64,000 nt of DNA from Steromphala cineraria (lineage: Eukaryota > Mollusca > Gastropoda > Trochida > Trochidae), in assembly GCA_916613615.1 (NCBI GenBank), contig OU744721.1, forward strand, positions 78,745,060-78,809,059, in the 5' to 3' direction. The notes under the pieces are model-generated. The model was given only the letters and a program-made list of their open reading frames with translations. It had not been told where the DNA came from and ran no database searches. Shown one piece after another: positions 12,534 through 34,979 of the stretch. The stretch's first letter is position 1; every line of letters begins with the position of its first letter. A program made the position numbers and the translations under genes.

Positions 12534-12858
12534 TACGGAAGCGTATGAGTGTCACAGTGAAAAGAGTTTCTGTAGAATTATTAGAGATAGTATCTCCTAC
12601 GTAGGATATATATTATCTACTACGTAGGACTTAATAACTCCTACGTAGGACTTAGTATCTCCTACGAAGGATTTAGTATCTCCTACCTATGACCTAATAC
12701 TCAATACTTACTATCTAGATATTAAGTCATACGTAGGATATACTAAGTCCTACGTAGGAGATACTACCTCCTTTGTAGGAGATATCAAGTCCTACGTCTA
12801 AGTCTAAGTCCTAAGTCTACAAAATTGTTGTTCACCGTGACACTAATACGCTTCCGTA
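12534..12858. mobile_element. TIR element filled with TACGTA palindromes
   Basis: Terminal inverted repeats start tacggaagcgtat and end atacgcttccgta, extending over a gtgtcac/gtgacac block. The element is flanked by a direct repeat attatg (12528-12533 and 12859-12864), a likely target-site duplication. The interior (about 12590-12800) is a series of imperfect palindromes around tcctacgtagga separated by ttaata/tagtatc-like spacers. It has no ORF, so it is non-autonomous. Confidence 0.7.
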
Positions 12859-12859
12859 A

Positions 12860-13385
12860 TTATGTTATCATTTTTGCAATTTTAATCTAGTTTTAGCACT
12901 GCCATTTTAATATCAACGACAATTTCAATCTTTTCGCCAGTTGGAAGTTCACATTTCTGACAAAATCCGCCATGATAGTAAACCATTGTCCGATATTGTC
13001 ATATTCAGTCATATATGCCTAAACTTTAATTCATAATATGTGCCATTGTGTCTTTAAGAAAGAAGAAAGTTTTTAAAATCTGTGTTTTGACCAAATCAAA
13101 TCATGGAAAGCTTTTTGTTATTAGATATATGTATACTATTTTGCAAATACGAACTTTTATCTAAAAAATCAATTGGATATGGTTGATATGAAATAATTAG
13201 CTCAACAGAAAGCACGTCATGCTAAAAATCGTACAAGTGATTGAGATAATGTTTCACATAGCCATTAGTAGCGAGACACCCCGGTGTGAGAGCGGCTGCC
13301 GATGCTTCCAACACAACAATATGACAGCATATTATGTAACTGAATGTATCGGGTGCATGGGTATTACATTACAGTCCAGCTAAAG
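12860..13385 (+). promoter_or_regulatory. Upstream region of MHC-B
   Basis: About 0.5 kb between the TIR element and the TATA box. It presumably carries muscle-specific control sites, but I could not pick out a clean MEF2, CArG or MyoD element by eye. No ORF or repeat is seen. Confidence 0.3.
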
Positions 13386-13390
13386 ATGGG

Positions 13391-13436
13391 TATATAAGCA
13401 ACCCTTCCTTGCTACATATTCATAAACAATTTCGGG
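13391..13436 (+). promoter_or_regulatory. MHC-B core promoter (TATA box) and non-coding first exon
   Basis: TATATAAG at 13391-13398 is a strong TATA box. A start site 25-35 bp downstream would give a very short untranslated exon ending at 13436, followed by a good donor (gtaagt, 13437-13442). The matching acceptor (ttttcag) ends at 13690. Exon 2 then carries 51 nt of 5' UTR before the ATG at 13742. The exact start site is inferred. Confidence 0.7.
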
Positions 13437-13741
13437 GTAAGTAAAGCAGTTTGAAAATGTGAAGCTCTTTGGAATCCTTGGTTGTGATAAAGATTTGGCA
13501 AATTGTGTCTGGAGATTTGTGCTTATGAAAATGTCATCAAACATATTTCATCTGATATCTTATAAGATTTTGCCTTTGCAATTTAAATACAAATGGAAAA
13601 TGTTAACCAATAAATTAATTCATGTTTTGCTAGGTTCAATGTGGAAATATGTGGTTTTGTATTTTAGATTATGTCCTTCTTTGTTTTCAGAAGTAGACAC
13701 TTATCTTATTTCCATCATTTTCTCAACAACTTCGCGTCGAC

Positions 13742-24558
<10,817 letters not shown>

Positions 24559-24709
24559 AAACAGTCGGTGAAGCTGGAAACAACTGGAGCATGAAACCTG
24601 TGCATTGGATTCTCAAAAGAATCAAATGAAATGAGCAAATCCCCTTCAGTCTTGAAGAAATTCATTGTACATAGCAATAATTTATTGTTTCCAACTCCCT
24701 CGGAACTTG

Positions 24710-24715
24710 AATAAA
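24710..24715 (+). terminator. Poly(A) signal of MHC-B
   Basis: AATAAA 152 bp after the stop codon at 24556-24558, in a short AT-rich 3' UTR. Spacing is similar to that of MHC-A. Confidence 0.7.
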
Positions 24716-24719
24716 AAAT

Positions 24720-25075
24720 CCTGAAAACATGTTTACTTATATTTACATTTCTAAAATATCTTTTTCATCTCTGAGGTAAAGCAAGTTTCAGTTAAGAGTA
24801 ACTTCATCCGTTGTTTAGTAGTGTACAGTTAGGGTATATCGACGATCCCTAAAAGAGCTTCAAGAAGCAAATACACAAAACGTCCAAAGTAGATAGACAA
24901 TCATGGCCAAGTTTGAACCGATGAAATAAGTTAATTACAGAGCTATTAAAAGATCATACAAAGATAACTTATTACTCATTCATTACGTTTAAATCTCACC
25001 AACTCTATTTCCAATATGTAAACGTGTATGTTGAAATGATTACATTGAACAAACTGATACAGATTTTATACTGAT
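24720..25075. other. 3' flank of MHC-B, no recognised content
   Basis: Ordinary AT-rich flank between the poly(A) signal and the minisatellite. No exon or repeat was recognised. Confidence 0.45.
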
Positions 25076-25079
25076 TTCA

Positions 25080-25712
25080 TATGCAGTTCTATCACTGATT
25101 GGATAATACATTAATTGTATGTGCAGTACAACATTGGAAGTTCCGGCATTATTACATTAATTGAATTGGCAGTAGCAACTTTGCAAGATCAGATCGGTAA
25201 TACAATGCAATAACAAGGAGTGTTTAGGCAAATAATACATTTATTGGGTTTGCGGTACAAACATTGAATGATTGGGATATTGATACATTGATTGGTTACA
25301 CTGTATGAAAATGGAATGATTTGCCAATAATACACTGATTGGATTTTCTGTACAAACATGGAATGATTTGGCCCTTTATACATTGATTGGATTTTCTGTA
25401 CGAAATTGGAATGACTTGGTCAATTATACATTGAATGGATATGCTGTACAAACACGGAATGATTTGGCCCTTTATACATTGATTGGATTTTCTGTACGGA
25501 AATGGAATGATTTGGTCAATTATACATTGAATGGATATGCTGTACAAACACGGAATGATAAGGCTATTTATACATTGATAGGATTTGTTGTACAATTATG
25601 GAATGATTTGGCGATTAATAAATTGATTGCATATGCTGTACAAATATGGAATGGTTGGTCTATTAATGCATTGATTGGATTTATGGTACAATTAAGGAAT
25701 GATAGTACCTTT
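25080..25712. repeat. 48-bp minisatellite
   Basis: About a dozen copies of a 48-bp unit with the core catTGATTGGATtttctgtac followed by a ggaatgatttgg core. Copies are crisp from 25280 to 25620 and decay toward the left end. Neighbouring units alternate, giving a 96-bp higher-order period in the middle. Because 48 is a multiple of three, both strands stay open and encode 16-residue repeats (plus strand YTLIGFSVR...WNDL). There is no start context, splice support or homology, so I treat it as a satellite rather than a gene. Confidence 0.8.
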
Positions 25713-26089
25713 CAAATAGAGCTTATTCTCAAGCTGTTAACATGTATGTTTCGTTACCGAGTTCAAACTGGTACAAAGTTATCAATATTTACCAGGTACA
25801 GTAGTGTGAATAAGTAACTATATCATGAACGAGTGTGCCATGCGTTGCCCACCAGTGACCCACCGGTGAGCAACCAGTGACCAACGGGTGTGTCACTGGT
25901 GTGCCGTCTGGCTGGATAATTGAGGGTGCGCCACGGACTTGTCAAAGTGAAGAAAACATACATAAAATCGCTTGGCAATGAGCATAGTGTTGTAAGGATT
26001 ACGTTGTGCTCTGTTGACTTGAAAGATCTTTGTACAATTTGATAAGTGTTCACGTTAACAGATATGTTGAACTTGTTGATTATGTTGAT

Positions 26090-27060
26090 TTTGAACTTTC
26101 AAATTATCTTGACTTTGTAAAAAACTGACTTTGACGACATTAATATTTTGTAAAATGTAAACTATAAACAAACTTTGTGAACTATTCAGTTAGAAAGATA
26201 TTTTGATTATAAGAAATATTGACTTTGAAAAAGTATTTTTATATAATTTGAAAAGTATTTTGATTTTGTGAAATATTGACTTTGAAACATTTCATGATTT
26301 TAAGAGATACTGAGTTTAAAAGACCTTTCCTTCTTTAGAAATATTGACTTTGAATATTTATTTTATTTTGTGCAATTTTGACTTTGAAAGACATTTGATT
26401 ATGTTAAATATTTACTTTGAAGTGTACATTGGAATGTTGTGATTTGGTGGAATTTATACGTTTTGATTTAGTGATATATTGACTCTGTCACATACATGGA
26501 TTGGATTGGAGTGGATTTTATAAATTATTTACTTTGAAAGATATTTCCATTTTTGGGAATTTTTATTTTTGGATAGATATTTCGATTTTTTGTTAAAACT
26601 TTTGATTGTATAAAATATCGACTTTGAAAAATATTTATGGTTTTCTTTAAAACATTGACTTTGATAAATCTGTAAAAAAGGAAATATACTGTAAAAGACA
26701 TTTTGACTTTGTAGAGTATTGTCTTTAAAAGATTTTTGATTTCATTGGATACTGAGTCAAAAGTCATTTCGATATTCAGAAATGTTTACTTTGAAAGTGA
26801 TATTTTCATTGACTGACATTTTGATTTTGTGGAATATTGATTTTAAAGGACATTTTGACTTTGCTTAATATTGAGTTTCTTATTATCTACTTTGAAAGTG
26901 TTCTTATTAATTTGAATATGGTTTTGGATTGTGTAAAATATTGACTTTGAGACATATTTTGATTTTGTGAAATATTGACTTTGAATGATATTTATTTTCT
27001 CAATTATTTTCATTTTAAAGGAATTATATTTTGTTAAATATTAACTTTGAAATGTGTTTT
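26090..27060. repeat. Left subterminal array, (gaaatattgactttg)-type repeats
   Basis: About 1 kb of diverged short tandem repeats with the recurring core ttttgtgaaatattgacttt. They are the reverse complement of the repeats at 34980-36560. No coding potential; short chance ORFs only. Confidence 0.75.
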
Positions 27061-27329
27061 CTGTTACTGTCTCATTTAGATAGAATATCTATCAATAGCA
27101 GTAAAGTACTACGACCTATCAGTTAGTGAAGGGTCATTTGTGGTTACATTAATCAATTTAGGATTTAATTTGGAATAGGCGGATATCCTCTCATAAGCTG
27201 AATTACACTGCACCACTTGTCTTTGTACCTTGGTGGCGTGACCTAATATTACATAACCACGAGTCGCTCTGATCAAAAGACCTCTTAATTACGTGTAGCA
27301 CCTCGTCAGAGAAATCACTAGACTAACTA

Positions 27330-28855
27330 TATGTTTGAAGGCACTGGACATTGGTATAAACATTGATGACACATGTGTGAGTTCTTTCGCCTACGCCGAC
27401 GACATAATTATTCTTGCTGAAAATGAAAACGACCTAAATATTCTTCTGGATTGTCTACATAATTGGTGCCTTAGAAACAAAATGACAGTGAATGCAAGCA
27501 AGTCTAAAGTCATCCATTTCCGACCCCAGTCCCAGAACCGAACCGATAAATCTTTCAAGTGTGGAGATACCAGTTTAGAAGTGACAGACTGCTATAACTA
27601 TTTAGGCCTCTTACTAACGGAACACTTGGACTACAATAGAATGGGAATGGCTGTAGCGAGTTCGGCCAGTAGAGCGCTAGGTCTTCTTATATCAAAGAGC
27701 AAGATCCTAGGTGGGATACAGTACGCGACCTTCACCAAACTCTACGACACCATGGTATGGGCGACAATAGACTACGGCGCTTCCATCTGGGGGACTCACC
27801 ATATACCTGCGATCAACGCTGTCCATAACCGAGCCATGCGGTACTTCATGGGAGTCAAGAAGTGTACACCAACCAATGCTGTCTACGGGGATATGGGATG
27901 GGAGCCACCGGTGAGTCGGCAGTGGCGCAGCGTAGTGAGACTCTACAAACGAATCAGTTGCATGGATCCCACAAGACTAACATCAAGAATTTTTAGATGG
28001 GCTGATAAACTAGCTGAGAAGAAAACTACAAACTGGAACCTCCGAATTCACAACAAACTGCGTAATCTTAATCTTAATCACTTCATCCCCATCGACAACA
28101 GTTTCCATATACAATTTATAGAAAGTGAAGTTGCAGTCAAAACTCAAGTACTTTTTATAGAGGCATGGAAAAGTGCAATACAACAGCCCCACAGTCGTCG
28201 AGGAAATGGTGGAAACAAACTACGACTATATCAGAAAATGAAGACGGCGTTTGGGGTCGAACCTTACGTGACAAACTATCTCCCCTGGACATACAGGAGC
28301 GCAATGGCACAGATTAGATGTGGGGTGGCGCCAATCCGATTAGAGACGGGAAGATATGAACAATTGCCCATTGAAGAACGAGTCTGTTTTAACTGCCACG
28401 TCGTCGAGGATGAAATACACTTTTTATTACACTGTCCGCTCTACGACAATATAAGGAAACCCCTGATAGAAACATGTGCTAAAAGCTGTGATACTTTTGA
28501 GCTTTTTAATGATGAAACAAAAATATGTTTTATCCTGTCCAACCCTAATATGTATTTTATTTGTGCCAAAATCTGCAAGCTTTTACTTGACCAAAGAAGA
28601 AACATTTTATACCGGTGATATTTATTTTTATGTACTTTTTACGTATACTTTTTTCCTCATATGCTTTTTATCTACATTCTTACCATGCTATAGTTGCTGT
28701 TGTACAGTGTATTTTTATGTATCTTAACTGTGTATATAACAGTCTCTCGTAACCCGCAATGGGTGGCTCGTAATTATGAGTTTTATTGTATTTTACCATG
28801 TATATATGCACGAGGTGAGACTTAAATAAACTATCTGTCTGTCTGTCTGTCTGTT
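27330..28855 (+). mobile_element. 5'-truncated LINE (non-LTR retrotransposon) with open RT C-terminus
   Basis: An open frame from 27335 to the TGA at 28616-28618 encodes the C-terminal part of a reverse transcriptase, entering just before the catalytic FAYADD box. Next are the thumb region (YNYLGLLL, YGASIWG) and a C-terminal cysteine/histidine motif (CFNCHVVEDEIHFLLHC). The fingers, most of the palm and any endonuclease are missing. The 3' UTR ends in aggtgagacttaaataaa and a (CTGT)n tail at about 28829-28854. About 427 codons are intact, indicating a fairly recent, truncated insertion inside the foldback-like element. The clade appears CR1/Jockey-like but was not determined. Confidence 0.85.
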
Positions 28856-29035
28856 TTACTAACGCCAGTCACGGAGTCCGATATCATGATATACTAGTAC
28901 AAATTTCTACAACTTAAACCACAACTGTGACCGATCTCAAGAGTCAAATGTACGTCTTACGTCAACAAAACAAGGCACAAAACATACGTTTACTATTACT
29001 TAGATTGAGACTTATTACAGAGTGAAGAGAAACTA

Positions 29036-29180
29036 GCAGACAGACAGGCAGATTATTAATTAAAGTCTCACCTCATTTTTTACATAAATTACATACGAGT
29101 TTAAGGTACAATATACAAGTGTAAAAAGTGAGCCATCCAAAAAAGGGTTATGAGAGACTAGTAAACGTAAATACATCAAT
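29036..29180 (-). repeat. LINE 3'-tail fragment, inverted relative to the 27.3-28.9 kb LINE
   Basis: It begins with a gacagacagg run. On the minus strand it matches the 3' UTR of the upstream LINE: tagtctctcataaccc...gatggctc...gaggtgagact. It is a severely truncated copy of the same family lying tail to tail. Confidence 0.65.
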
Positions 29181-30589
29181 AATAAAATAGCACATTATTT
29201 CTTAAAAAGTCAACCAGTTCTTCTCTGTAAAATGAGCTTGCATCAACAGTACTGAGATGCCGCGAGACCCAAAAGGAAAACTCGGAATACTTTCATTACC
29301 GAGGGTCGATCCAAAAGTCTTTGATTAAATATTCTAGTTAAGAGTTTTTCAGATCAACTAATAAGAATTGTCCGACGATAATTCCCTGGAATATTGCTAT
29401 CTCCTTCCTTGAATACTGGAATAATAACAGTAGATGGTCAACTTTGTCAAGAAAAACACCTGTTGATTAAATACAGTTCAAATTCCATGTAAAAGAGGCA
29501 TATTTATCAAATTCAATTAAACTTTCATCTATTGTACAATCGGAGTGATTCATCACGCTTTTAACGACTAACATCCTGCTTATCTCAGCTGTCCTAATGT
29601 TTCATAAACTGTCTACCTTTCTAAGGCCATAAACATGTCAACGCACGGTCACCTGACTGCCTGTTGATTGCTAATTAAGTGGCTGATGATCACAAGTGTG
29701 ATTGATCTAATTATGGCCTAATCCGTCGAAATATACAAATCTTTACGCTATGGTGGTTTTAGTGCTCTGTGGTCGGATGGGGATGGTGGGGGGGGGGGGG
29801 GTGGGAGGATGTGGACTATCAATGATTGTAATTTTTGTAATGGATTGAACGGAGTGTTCTTCTAGGGCGAATTTTGATTAAAGTGCAAAGATGATTCCAC
29901 CCCCCCCCCCCCCCCCCCCCAATTCGAAAATAAACACACGAAGTTTGTCCTTTTTCGTGCCGCTATCAACCGAACAAGTGAAACAGGTCTTGTAAAAAGA
30001 ATAATCTAGGATGTTGCTATTCTAAATATTTACAAGTAGTTCATAAAGTAGAAACAATCAACCTCAAACAGCCGCTTCTTAAATTACTCTGTTTACACTG
30101 ACAATTACTGACATTCAGGTTTCACCCTCTTACTTATAGTATAGTTTTTAACACATAACGTAAAATACATGGAGACACTGGCAATAATGTTTTAGGTATT
30201 TCGTAAAAATGTTTCATTTCCATATTGAAATATCATTACGTTTCATTACTCCTTCAATAATTAAATTAAAAATGAATAAGAGTCCATCAACGGATATCTT
30301 ATTTTTGGTAACTTTTTATGTTATGTAAGTCAATTATGTTTCAAGACCACAATACCAATCAGTCGAATTCTTTTTCCTTGATAATAAAGAGTTTATATTG
30401 CTTGACAGTTTTATCAGACTACATTTCACTTGTATTTTGATTTTCGGACTATAACCAACCTTCCAGTATGTCGAGTAGTTGAAATCTTCTTGTGTCATAT
30501 GATCGTGTAAATCAATCTATTACCTAACATTTATCGCCGCTAGTGATGAACTTTATCTCACTCGTTCAGCCGGTATATATATATCATGT

Positions 30590-30660
30590 TATATGCTTTG
30601 AAACGGTATAAAAATCTATACCGAAACGTCGCAACTGTCAAATAAAGAAGTTGTTCATCC
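30590..30660 (+). repeat. Possible Penelope-like or other retroelement 3' tail
   Basis: Sequence ttgaaacggtat, a short loop, then ataccgaaacgtcgc forms a small stem and is followed by tcaaataaagaagttgttc. The gaaacgtcg...aataaa arrangement is common near the 3' ends of Penelope-like and other retroelements. No GIY-YIG or RT frame is present nearby. Confidence 0.25.
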
Positions 30661-31371
30661 ATAGAATAACTCTTGTCTTCCTTATAACGTGAACTTCTAG
30701 AATGCCACTCAAACAGCATATTTCATTGTACACACCAAACAATAAAATTCATGATCAGGCTTTGAAACGGGTATTTATCATCTTACATATAAAAAATCTT
30801 TTGCTTGTTTGCTTGTTTGCCAATCCCGTTTTCTTTTTTTGGAAATAAAAATATGTTTAAACCATATAAGAAATCTCGAAGTTCTTACTGAAGAACTATC
30901 TAAATGTGTATAGTCCTACCAATCCTACTGTATAGATATGAGACAGTAGGGTTTTCAAATATTTTAATATTTTAGAAAACATTTGAAATTATTCCCGCAT
31001 GAATAATTGACACTGATTTACTTCTGCAGATTTTTGCCTTGTCTGATAGATTTATACAAACGTTGCAAGTCGATCTGACAAGGATAATTGTATATTCTGT
31101 CAAACCTTTCTGGGAAGAAATTCATATTAATTCCCCATACAAACTATTAGCGCTGCATTTTCTACCCATTGAGTTTGGTCTGTAGGTCAGATAATGTATA
31201 CAATTACACCGTTTAAGCATGTCTTTAGACAAAGTTTGATATCCGTGTTATGTTATGCTGTGTTGTTCATATATGTATACCTTAATGCAAATATTTTAGT
31301 ATTTTACATTATGATATCTCTTTTGAATTACATATTGCACCGTGCATCGTAATTAGTTTTAACATGTACAT

Positions 31372-31482
31372 AGTCTCGCATAACCTTTCTGTACGGATGG
31401 CTCTTCATTTTATAAATTAGTTTTATTCTTGGATGAAATTTAAGCGAAATGTTGAGGTGAGATTCAGATAAAGAATCTGTCT
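31372..31482 (+). repeat. Second LINE 3'-tail copy
   Basis: The order tagtctcgcataacc...gatggctct...ttgaggtgagatt...aaagaatctgtctgtt follows that of the LINE 3' UTR ending at 28855. It is a truncated insertion without coding sequence. Confidence 0.55.
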
Positions 31483-34400
31483 GTTTAAGCGCACAGAGTA
31501 TTTAACAGTGAATGCTGCACTTTATAAATGCAATATTATTAATATTACTGTTGCACTGCACGATTTACAAAGGTTTATTGAACCTGATAGCTATTGTAAA
31601 TTACAGCAATATGTTCTGATTTTTTACTTTTTGTTGTTTTTTAGGCCCAAATATGCTTTTGTAAAGAAAACATATCTCACTCATGAACTATTATGGACGG
31701 TATAAGTGTCACAATTTACATTCTTTTTTAAAAAATCAAATGACACCTATATAGTTTCTTTAGTTGCAAGTAACAGAGACCAGGCGATACGCAATCTGGT
31801 TAGCACAGAGCACAACCTAACTTTATCTCGCTATAATTTTTGAAAGGTGTATTCAGGAATTGCTCAACGTGATGTTATCTATATTCACATTTTGAGTATT
31901 ATTGTGTGATTAACTGTAAGAGCGAGACTTGAACAGAGTTTTGTGTGTATACTTGTTTTACTTGTATCAGTATTTCGGTACAATTTCTCCAGTCATTAGA
32001 AAACAGGGGATTTCTATAGCAATAAAATCAGTGACCGTGGCCATTGTCTGATGCTGTTAGGCGATGAATTGATCAAAGGCGCCGCCCCTTGTCAAGCTGC
32101 CCCTTTGCATTAGAGGTGTCACTTTTGATAAACGCTCATACCGAGATGTAGTAGTGTGTAGTACTCATGCGTGACCGTAACATATTAGCAATAAGGTACT
32201 TTACAGTATATACATGTATATTGTTATTTCTATGAAGTGATGTAATTCGATGTAATTATCACATAACCGTAAAATGAATTCAATCTCCTTTGAGAGATCC
32301 TCTTGCAAATAAACATTCAGTAAGATTCAGTGAGATCAAATAGTATATAAATTGTCCTTGAAATAACACCTTTCACATGATTCAAATGTACATGGTCTAC
32401 CAATTGAAGCGTATCAATTGTGGAACAAGCATTTGCAGATGATTGCATTAGACAATATGCTTTAGCGACGCTATGTTCGGTAGTGTATGGGTATTTTCGA
32501 CATTCACGTTCCATGGCCATGTCTATGTTTACAGCTAATAATCGCACTTTTTGAACAATACCCTCTTTGTACAAGTTCTTCTTGCCATGTGAATTTAAAA
32601 TGCTTTTTGATATCAAGTGTAATCTCATTCAAAGCAAATGGAAAAGTATCATTATTTTATATTAAAGTCGTGTATGTTAAATGATACACTCTAGTTTGTT
32701 CGATCTAAAAACAATTAATATTCAATGTATGGTTTTGTTTGATAATTCTATATTTCAAAATGTTCACTGATAATTGTAAGTTAATGCTAAACGTATTATT
32801 TTGACAGTGTCAAAAATCTCATTACACAAGCCAATCATCCATAGTCAGAGAACAAAATATGAAGATTCACATAAAATCCATTGGCAGCCATTTCGTGTGA
32901 ACACCTTTAATTCATTTTGTGTAAGAAACAGCAATTGCATGGCTAAACTTTATGTTATATATTTGAATTATTACTGCTCCATTTAGTTTCAATACATTGA
33001 CTTTCAATTGGCCAATTAATTTTCATTTTCCTGACATCACCTTCTATTCCCCCTAAGAACATGCTACTGTCCCTTTAATGGACATCGTATGGCATTTGAT
33101 AGTATGATTACAATAGACATATTTATATCATATCCAGAACTGATACAGGATGAAGTCATTACATCGATTGAACTTCAAAAAAACAATCTTTTTGGCAGTG
33201 AAGTGACGGAACTTGCTCACCAGAATAGGAGATCACGCTCATCACATATCACTTTTCCGTAACTGTTATCTGATGTATGAAGAAATGCAAATTCATGTAT
33301 GTCAAATTATAATTGAAGATGTCATGCAACTTGTTGGTGTTGTTATATATCTTTCAAAGAGGTGAAACTATTCTGCAATTAGCAACCCTTTAGTGGTTCA
33401 TCCAAAAAATGAGTACGAAGTCTATTGAATTTAGCATTTCAATAATTTTAATTTCTTAAAACTAAACTTTCAACAATTAAGAAAATGATCTTTTTCAAAC
33501 TTCACATTTCATAAGTCCTGTTTCGTCAAAGATGATATTCCACCAAAATCTATTTCTTTCACAGACACGATATCATGTTTGAGTTGAAGTTACATGTATA
33601 TCTTCCAAAATTGACCTTTTTCAGAAAGTTGAATTCAGTCAGCCCTGGATATGCTTCACGGCTCAACGACTGGGCCCCTTGTCGGCGTAACAGTCCACTC
33701 TAACGACACTAATTAGCTCACAGTACCCTCATACCCCGACTGGGATGAAAGGATTAAGCTGTCTAGTCTACCGTAAAGTTCAGATTGTTTTATTGTTTCA
33801 TTGTGTTCAGTCGGGTGTGAACAGGTGTGAATAAGGATATTAAACAGAGAACACAGAGACGTTATTTGGTAAATAACACCATTGATGTTGTTAATTTCTG
33901 GGGACTTATCTATCTATAGTATATTGATGTATGAATACACATTCACTAATAACATGTATCTTGATTTGTTCACACGTGATGGGCGTGGTCTACTTTTCTG
34001 TTGAGCAAGTCCTGTCACTTCACAACTTAGTAAGATTGATTTATTGTAGTCAAATTGATATAATTTTGGGCCTTTTAAATTTTGAATATGATGTAAAATA
34101 TTTATTTTGTGTTTCCATACGATGTGAGACAAAACGTAAAAAGAAGAAATCTCTTTGACCAGTTGATATATGATAACGGTTTGAACCAAAAAACATATGT
34201 AGCAAGAAAATAAACCATATTTGTAAACAAAACAGAATATGGCATATGTACATGTAAAATGTTACAATTATTAACATACGCAAGTTAAAATAACCATCAT
34301 GATGATTTGTTTTAAATACTGAAATATATTTTGAATAATAATTTTAGATTGCAGTTGAAATAATAATAATAAACGCAAATGAGAAGCATGGAATAGCGGG

Positions 34401-34979
34401 TGATTCAATCAGTAATAAACAAGGGCATGGCTACATGAAAAATATTGGCCAATGGAAGCATTTACACATGTTTGGTCTTATTGCTACGCTGCTGCAGTCG
34501 GTAGCGTATGTACATGTGAATCATTAGATAGTGTTATTTCAAGGTCAATCTATTTGATAATGATTACAGTTCTAGAATCTGATTACTTGTTTATTTGCGT
34601 GAGGATCAAATCCGTAGGTAATTCTAGATTCTGCTTTTATTGACGATGGGTCAAGAGAGACTGAATTCATTTGATGACGATGTGATTATTACATCAAACT
34701 ACATCACTGAATCGAATACACAGGATATTACTGTTAAGGGACATGAATGCCGTGTTGCTTAAATGAACGATGTGTATGTTATGACATAAGATCATTTCTG
34801 TGTAAACTTCAAACAACCCGTTATCTTAAAGATTTCTTTATTTTCCAAACCTTGTATCAGCCATTTCAACGGACCATTCATTCCTATCAAAGCCCACCGA
34901 TTACTGCCTGACTCTCGTCGGTATTTAGCTAAATACATGTATATCTTTCAATGTCAACAATTTCAAAATCGAAAGATTG

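Larger units (their letters stand above)
29180..34970. other. Interior of the foldback-like element, no gene recognised
   Basis: Nearly 6 kb of AT-rich sequence with only short chance ORFs (none over about 105 codons). It includes a poly(G)/poly(C) pair at about 29789-29803 and 29899-29920, a possible retroelement tail near 30590-30655 and a LINE tail at 31372-31480. No transposase motif could be recognised in any frame. Confidence 0.45.

Noticed and set aside
13459..13740. In-frame open sequence upstream of the MHC-B ATG as an N-terminal extension
   Set aside because: It lies in the first intron, before the acceptor at 13690, and in a different frame from the myosin start. Family N-termini match the ATG at 13742.
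25368..25817. 149-codon ORF over the minisatellite as a repeat-protein gene
   Set aside because: It is open because the period is 48 bp. There is no start context, no splice signals, and the opposite strand is equally open.
32317..32628. 103-codon minus-strand ORF inside the foldback-like element as a possible transposase
   Set aside because: No catalytic or DNA-binding motif could be recognised, and the length is within chance for this composition.
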